Shown here: piece by piece, positions 5,616-9,304 of the stretch
Position numbering within the stretch: position 1 is the first letter of the stretch
How the letters are laid out: every line of letters starts with the position of its first letter
NCBI GenBank assembly: GCA_946055175.1
Contig: CAMGET010000028.1
Location: 1 to 9,304, forward strand
Length of the DNA stretch: 9,304 nt
Reading direction: 5' to 3'
Origin: an uncultured Roseburia sp.
GTDB lineage: Bacteria; Bacillota; Clostridia; Lachnospirales; Lachnospiraceae
Position numbers and translations under genes: made by a program
Notes under the pieces: generated by a model
Database searches by the model: none
What the model was told of the DNA's origin: nothing
The model's input: the letters and a program-made list of their open reading frames with translations, nothing else

Positions 5616-8261
5616 TTATGCCTCCTCATCTGTTTTTTTTATTACAGCAAGCATATCTTCATCAGCTGCATCCAATAAATAATGATGCAACTTTTCCTGT
5701 GTCTTTGCCATAGATTCACGAAGTTCGCAGTTTGCATTTTCAATATCCGCCTCTAATTCTCTTGCAGACATCAGGAAACAACCCTGTCCACGGATAATAA
5801 TCTGTTCCAGTCCATCAGATGTTGCAACCGTTACATGATATTTTTTTCCGTTTTCATGTGCAAATTTCTCAATAAAAGCATCTGCAGTTTCTGCTTCTTT
5901 TGTATATACCACATGAAGGTTATGATAATCAAAAAATTCCGTTTTATGCCCCGCCACACGATATGCATCAAAGACTACAATGAGATTCCATTTTCGGATT
6001 CCCTGATAGTTTGACAACATATCTAAAAGTTTTCCTCTGGCAGCATCTATATTTTTATCTGCCAGTTCTTTCAACTCACGGAAAGCAAAGATGATATTAT
6101 AACCATCTACAAGTAAATATTTTTCTTTTAGCTCCTTTTTCTGTGGAATACTGATATCAAAAGTCTCTTTTTGAATTACTTTTCTCGCTCCCCATTTCTT
6201 CACACCGTCTTTGTCATGTGAATTGGACCGATAGGTACGATTCATGATTTCATCAATCTCATCCGCTCCGATAGAAACCTCCTCTGTACTCTGTTTTGTA
6301 CGAAAGGAAGGCATTCCCTTATCAATAGAAGCATCTCTTCCGCCGCCAAGCAGTCTTCCCGGAAGATGCATATAATCTTTCACCAGATTCCATTCTACCA
6401 GAAATCCTGCACCATGAGCACAAAATACAGAATCTGCCGGGTTCCTTGTATCTCGCAAAGGATCATAACCTGTCTTTTGACATACCTCTTCTGTATTATG
6501 GCACACTTTGTAACCACCAACATTCAAAGATAGTCTCCCCTCCCCCTTTGAATAAGCAGTTACTTCTTTTTGATAATTTTGCATACACGCTACCGGAGCA
6601 CTTCCAAGCAGTACACACTTCTCTCCTTCGTGAAAAGGTCCAGTTACCTTTCCATACATTTTTTCAATATCTGTCATCGCTCTTCCAACAAGCTTCTGTG
6701 GCAGTTCCAGGCGGAAATCGTAATATGGTTCCAATAGCACAGACTGGGCCTGCATCAGTCCCTGCCTTACAGCACGATAAGTGGCTTGTCTGAAATCACC
6801 GCCTTCCGTGTGCTTTGCGTGGGCTCTTCCTGCAATCAGCGTTATTTTTATATCCGTAATTTCGGAACCGGTTAATACTCCAATATGTTGTTTTTCTTCT
6901 AAATGAGTCAGAATCAGATGTTGCCAGTTTTTTGCAAGTTCGTCTTCACTGCACTCTGAGCAAAACTGCATACCGCTCCCGGGTTCCGCCGGTTCCAGCA
7001 GCAAATGAACTTCTGCATAATGACGCAATGGTTCAAAGTGTCCAACCCCTTCTACAGTATTTGCAATCGTTTCTTTATAAACGATATTCCCCGGTCCAAA
7101 AGCAATGGTAACACCAAAACGCTCTGCTACCATCCTTTGGATAACTTCAATCTGCACTTCCCCCATAATCTTTGCATGAATCTCCTGTAATGCTTCATTC
7201 CATATGATATGTAGCTCAGGTTCTTCTTCCTCTAACATTCGAAGCTTTGGAAGCATTAATGCCGGTGCCACACCCTCCGGCAATAATATTTTATAGCTTA
7301 AGACCGGCTCTAACAGCGGTAGCGGCGACGATTTCTCAACCCCTGCCGTCATGCCCGGCATCGAATGCTCCAATCCAATAACCGCACATACCATTCCTGC
7401 CTGCGCCTCTGAAACTGTCTCATATCGGCTGCCTGAATATATGCGAATCTGGCTGATTTTCTCTTCTCCAATGGCATCCCTGACTTTAAGCGTTCCTCCT
7501 GTTACTTTTAAATAGGTAAGTCTTGCATTCTGTTCATCTCTGGCAATTTTAAAAACCTTTGCACCAAACGTATTTTCATATACCGGAATACTTGCAAAGT
7601 GATAAAAGCCCTCTAAAAATTCTTTTACTCCTGTCAATTTCAGTGCAGAGCCAAAATAGCATGGATAGATGAAACGTTTTTTTATCAAATCACGAATTTG
7701 CTCTTCTAAAAGCTTCCCTGTTTCTAAAAAGGTTTCCATGGCCATTTCTTCCGCCATTGCTGCCTCTTCATAAAAAGCGGGGCTGTCCGTTACTGTAAAG
7801 TCTATACAGTCACTTGATAGTTCACTCTTTATTTCTGTTAGCAGAGCTTCCTTCTCGCATCCTGGCTGGTCCATTTTATTGATGAACAAAAATACCGGTA
7901 TTTCATAGCGTTTCAGGAGACGCCATAATGTCTTTGTATGTGCCTGAACTCCATCCGCTCCGTTAATCACCAAAATTGCATAATCTAGTACTTGTAAGGT
8001 TCGTTCCATTTCCGAAGAAAAATCCACATGTCCCGGTGTATCTAACAGTGTCAGTTCCAAGTCTTTATAAGAAAACACCGCTTGTTTTGAGAAAATAGTA
8101 ATTCCCCTCTCTTTTTCCATCCTGCTTGTGTCTAAATAGGCATTCTGATTATCTACTCTTCCCATTTTGCAGATTTTTCCGCTACTATATAATAATCCCT
8201 CTGATAAAGTTGTCTTTCCGGCGTCAACATGCGCCAATATGCCAACTACAATTTTTTTCAT
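5616..8261 (-). CDS. TetM-like translational GTPase fused to a C-terminal YacP/Rae1-like NYN nuclease domain
   Basis: This 881-residue protein joins a ribosomal-protection/EF-G-like GTPase (about 1-640) to an NYN RNase-like domain (about 711-850). GTPase motifs are intact: G1 AHVDAGKTT at 10-18, switch I RGITI at 52-56, DTPGH at 74-78 with catalytic His78, NKMD at 128-131 and SAL at 205-207. Domains II to V follow; the domain IV segment GRAHAKHTEGGDFRQ lies at 478-492. A charged, glycine-rich linker (about 638-712) leads to LLVDGYNIIFAF (Asp719), VVFDAYRVAG (Asp765), ETADAFIE (Asp794) and ATSDG (Asp816): the acidic residues expected of a metal-dependent PIN-like/NYN active site. TetM itself is about 640 residues, so the nuclease is a true addition. 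B. subtilis Rae1 (YacP) cleaves mRNA in the ribosomal A site, the same place TetM-type GTPases bind; I infer GTPase-guided mRNA cleavage or rescue. The domain IV tip does not match TetM, so tetracycline resistance is doubtful. The ribosome site is weak (AGGT at 8268-8271, 6 bases from ATG). The rRNA methyltransferase gene follows by 5 bases. Confidence 0.93.
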   Translation of the reverse strand: MKKIVVGILAHVDAGKTTLSEGLLYSSGKICKMGRVDNQNAYLDTSRMEKERGITIFSKQAVFSYKDLELTLLDTPGHVDFSSEMERTLQVLDYAILVINGADGVQAHTKTLWRLLKRYEIPVFLFINKMDQPGCEKEALLTEIKSELSSDCIDFTVTDSPAFYEEAAMAEEMAMETFLETGKLLEEQIRDLIKKRFIYPCYFGSALKLTGVKEFLEGFYHFASIPVYENTFGAKVFKIARDEQNARLTYLKVTGGTLKVRDAIGEEKISQIRIYSGSRYETVSEAQAGMVCAVIGLEHSMPGMTAGVEKSSPLPLLEPVLSYKILLPEGVAPALMLPKLRMLEEEEPELHIIWNEALQEIHAKIMGEVQIEVIQRMVAERFGVTIAFGPGNIVYKETIANTVEGVGHFEPLRHYAEVHLLLEPAEPGSGMQFCSECSEDELAKNWQHLILTHLEEKQHIGVLTGSEITDIKITLIAGRAHAKHTEGGDFRQATYRAVRQGLMQAQSVLLEPYYDFRLELPQKLVGRAMTDIEKMYGKVTGPFHEGEKCVLLGSAPVACMQNYQKEVTAYSKGEGRLSLNVGGYKVCHNTEEVCQKTGYDPLRDTRNPADSVFCAHGAGFLVEWNLVKDYMHLPGRLLGGGRDASIDKGMPSFRTKQSTEEVSIGADEIDEIMNRTYRSNSHDKDGVKKWGARKVIQKETFDISIPQKKELKEKYLLVDGYNIIFAFRELKELADKNIDAARGKLLDMLSNYQGIRKWNLIVVFDAYRVAGHKTEFFDYHNLHVVYTKEAETADAFIEKFAHENGKKYHVTVATSDGLEQIIIRGQGCFLMSARELEADIENANCELRESMAKTQEKLHHYLLDAADEDMLAVIKKTDEEA

Positions 8262-8283
8262 GCATCAACCTAATCTTTCTTCA

Positions 8284-8301
8284 TTGATTTTATTGATTTT
8301 A
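8284..8301 (-). promoter_or_regulatory. Possible promoter of the GTPase-NYN/methyltransferase operon, with a tandem 9-bp repeat
   Basis: Two perfect head-to-tail copies of TTGATTTTA (plus strand, 8284-8292 and 8293-8301) place two minus-strand TAAAAT -10-like boxes in tandem. The upstream one is preceded by TGA, an extended -10. No convincing -35 lies 16-18 bases before it. The spot is just downstream of the terminator of the preceding gene and 26 bases before the GTPase start, where a promoter is needed. Confidence 0.35.
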
Positions 8302-8311
8302 TCATATTGTG

Positions 8312-8364
8312 AAATAAAAAGAAAGATTCAGCAGCGGAAAGCTTTTGCCTTTCACTGCCGAATC
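8312..8364 (-). terminator. Terminator of the SleB-like hydrolase gene
   Basis: On the minus strand, arms at 8349-8364 and 8325-8341 form a stem of 16 pairs with two G-U wobbles and one bulged base, loop GCAAAAG, followed by TTTCTTTTTATTTC. The stem begins 3 bases after the stop codon. It insulates the hydrolase gene from the GTPase operon downstream. Confidence 0.88.
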
Positions 8365-8367
8365 TCT

Positions 8368-8952
8368 CTAAAAACAAAAATAATGATGTTCAATCTTTAC
8401 ATCCAAATCAGATGTCAATTTCGAAGTTGCAAAATATATGGTATCTTCCCTTAAGATATCTGTTTGTCCACTTAACACATCATATATGGCATTATATTCC
8501 TTTTCTGTCGGTACTGCGGTATCTCTTAGCTTCCATGAAGCAAATTGTACCGGTTTTTTCTGACTTAACACTTCATAAAGAGTGTCCGGAAATTCTTCCG
8601 ATACCATACGATTAAAAACAACCTCCACTATTGCTTTCTGTCCTTCATCTGACTCTCCGCGGGCTTCCACCCAGAGGATTTTTGCCAATAAATCAATCTC
8701 CTCCTCTGTCAATTCGATATCCCAACGGTTATCAAATTCTGTATCTTCAATTCCTAATGTTACTAATACAACGTTTTTTCTTTCAAATCCTGTCTTTTCA
8801 TCTGATTCTGTCGTAAATGATTTCTCTGAAACTTCCGCAAATATGCCTTTATCATCTCTTGCCGATACCGCAGCCGCACGTTCTCCGTTTCCCTGATAAT
8901 GGAAGGAAACCAGCAGACATCCAATTAAGGCAATTGTCTGTGTTATGTTCAT
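8368..8952 (-). CDS. SleB/CwlJ-like cell-wall hydrolase (Hydrolase_2 family), secreted or membrane-anchored
   Basis: The 194-residue protein starts with a short hydrophobic segment (ITQTIALIGCLLVSF, about 3-17), a signal peptide or uncleaved anchor, so the rest lies outside the membrane. A polar linker (about 20-78) leads to the Hydrolase_2 domain: EEIDLLAKILWVEARGES (about 84-101), EGQKAIVEVVFNRM at 103-116, FPDTLYEVLSQ at 121-131 and F137 ASW. The conserved glutamate is Glu96 in VEARGE. This is the fold of spore germination lytic transglycosylases SleB and CwlJ, which cut peptidoglycan, often at muramic-lactam cortex. It lacks the N-terminal peptidoglycan-binding domain of SleB, and whether it acts in germination or vegetative wall turnover cannot be told. 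It ends HHYFCF, similar to the aromatic end of the family, so it is not truncated. The start codon lies an unusual 12 bases from AGGAG, with a three-codon ORF between. Confidence 0.85.
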   Translation of the reverse strand: MNITQTIALIGCLLVSFHYQGNGERAAAVSARDDKGIFAEVSEKSFTTESDEKTGFERKNVVLVTLGIEDTEFDNRWDIELTEEEIDLLAKILWVEARGESDEGQKAIVEVVFNRMVSEEFPDTLYEVLSQKKPVQFASWKLRDTAVPTEKEYNAIYDVLSGQTDILREDTIYFATSKLTSDLDVKIEHHYFCF

Positions 8953-8975
8953 GTTCTCATTTTTCTCCTTTCCTC
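8950..8975 (-). promoter_or_regulatory. Translation start region of the hydrolase gene with an overlapping mini-ORF
   Basis: On the minus strand an AGGAG (8965-8969), part of GAGGAAAGGAG, is followed 4 bases later by ATG AGA ACA TGA, whose stop codon overlaps the hydrolase ATG (ATGA overlap, positions 8949-8952). The hydrolase ATG itself is 12 bases from AGGAG, longer than usual. Ribosomes may start at the mini-ORF and re-initiate, or simply use the distant site. I see no better in-frame start. Confidence 0.4.
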
Positions 8976-8988
8976 AAGAATGATATCT

Positions 8989-9029
8989 TAAAACTAAAAC
9001 GACAGATAAACTTTTTATTTATCTGCCGT
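8989..9029 (-). terminator. Hairpin with T-rich tail upstream of the hydrolase gene (terminator or leader attenuator)
   Basis: On the minus strand, arms at 9018-9029 and 8999-9010 form a 12-bp stem with one G-U pair and a 7-base loop, followed by TTTTAGTTTTAAG. It looks like an intrinsic terminator for transcripts from the right, such as that of the gene ending at 9230. It lies just 37 bases before the hydrolase ribosome binding site's gene start, so any hydrolase transcript beginning upstream of it would have to read through. No clear promoter was found between this hairpin and the start codon. Confidence 0.6.
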
Positions 9030-9171
9030 TCGTACAAGACACATCTTACTGATTTTTTATCAAAAGTCAAATTTAACGGAAAGGAAGAAAATGGAAATTT
9101 TTGCCACCTTTTTACCAGTTTTTTATATGCTTCATGCAAAATTGTCTACTTTTAATCCAGTTATATCTTTC

Positions 9172-9237
9172 GTGCTTTACATTGTGAAAGAGCATTTTAC
9201 ACAATTATTTGAATATGTTTTTGTGCATTTTACATAA
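9172..9237. repeat. Three short direct repeats, consensus G(T/A)GCATTTTACA
   Basis: Near-identical copies occur at 9172-9184 (GTGCTTTACATTG), 9190-9204 (GAGCATTTTACACAA) and 9223-9237 (GTGCATTTTACATAA). The third overlaps the stop codon of the partial gene at the right edge. The second sits inside an ATTGTG/CACAAT inverted repeat (9181-9186/9200-9205). They could be binding sites for a regulator or chance similarity in AT-rich DNA. The stretch 8976-9229 otherwise holds only the hairpin at 8989-9029; I see no gene in it. Confidence 0.4.
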
Positions 9238-9304
9238 TATTCACAATCTTTTTATAGAGAGCTAGAGCATTCTCCCATGTTACATTTTCTACCTCTTCTG
9301 GTGA
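9230..9304 (-). CDS. C-terminal end of an unidentified protein, possibly a TatD/amidohydrolase-type hydrolase
   Basis: An open frame enters from the right edge and ends in TAA at 9230-9232, leaving 24 residues: SPEEVENVTWENALALYKKI followed by VNIM. The pattern P-E-E-V-x-x-V-T-x-x-N-A-L-x-L-Y resembles the C-terminal helix of TIM-barrel metal-dependent hydrolases (TatD and amidohydrolase families), where an E-I/V-x-x-N-A-x-x-L-F/Y stretch closes the protein. The composition looks like real coding sequence, with no low-complexity bias. The fragment is too short for a firm family call. It is on the same strand as the hydrolase gene, 277 bases upstream of it. Confidence 0.55.
   Translation of the reverse strand, partial: SPEEVENVTWENALALYKKIVNIM

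Noticed and set aside
6446..6793. Plus-strand open frame of 115 codons inside the GTPase gene
   Set aside because: It is fully antisense to conserved domain IV-V coding sequence and has no family resemblance.
5616..8261. Calling this gene a tetM/tetW-type tetracycline resistance determinant
   Set aside because: The GTPase is TetM-like, but the domain IV tip lacks the drug-displacing residues, a NYN domain is fused on, base composition matches the neighbours, and no mobile element is nearby.
8957..9139. Minus-strand open frame of 60 codons upstream of the hydrolase gene
   Set aside because: It runs through the hairpin with T tail at 8989-9029, is rich in Lys and Phe as expected of AT-rich noncoding DNA, and resembles no family.
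8817..9155. Plus-strand open frame of 112 codons
   Set aside because: It is antisense to the hydrolase N-terminus and the intergenic region, with no ribosome binding site and Leu/Ser/His-rich shadow composition.

Overview
The window looks like chromosomal DNA of a low-GC Gram-positive anaerobe, most likely a Lachnospiraceae (Clostridia) species. Evidence: an AT-rich sequence with strong AGGAGG-type ribosome binding sites, a DUF5688-type protein (a family I know mainly from Lachnospiraceae), a BMP-family lipoprotein next to its ABC ATPase, and a TetM-like GTPase carrying an extra nuclease domain. I see no transposase, integrase, CRISPR array or prophage gene.

Layout. All genes lie on the minus strand except one. 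From the left: the N-terminal end of an ABC sugar/nucleoside transporter ATPase (1-152, cut by the window edge); a strong minus-strand terminator (255-292); the BMP-family substrate-binding lipoprotein (315-1556); a tRNA-Thr(CGT) (1640-1712) with a good promoter in front (1755-1782). The only plus-strand gene is a DUF5688 protein (1962-2858). It ends at a terminator shared with the convergent soluble hybrid histidine kinase (2923-4125), which has its own strong promoter. Then comes a two-gene unit transcribed leftwards: an 881-residue TetM-like translational GTPase fused to a YacP/Rae1-like NYN nuclease (5616-8261), and, 5 bases downstream, an RsmF-like rRNA m5C methyltransferase (4213-5610). 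Upstream is a SleB-like cell-wall hydrolase (8368-8952) with its own terminator. The right edge holds the last 24 codons of another minus-strand gene (9230-9304), possibly a TatD/amidohydrolase-type protein.

How the genes work together. The left block is an import system: lipoprotein receptor first, terminator, then ATPase (permeases presumably lie outside). This arrangement would make more receptor than ATPase. No clear promoter lies between the tRNA and the lipoprotein gene, so the two may share a transcript, with a 15-bp hairpin abutting the tRNA 3' end as the likely processing or attenuation point. The central operon is the most interesting part. A ribosomal A-site GTPase scaffold, an A-site mRNA endonuclease-type domain and an rRNA methyltransferase whose E. 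coli relative modifies 16S helix 44 all point to the decoding centre. I infer a ribosome-linked mRNA cleavage, rescue or quality-control factor rather than tetracycline resistance.
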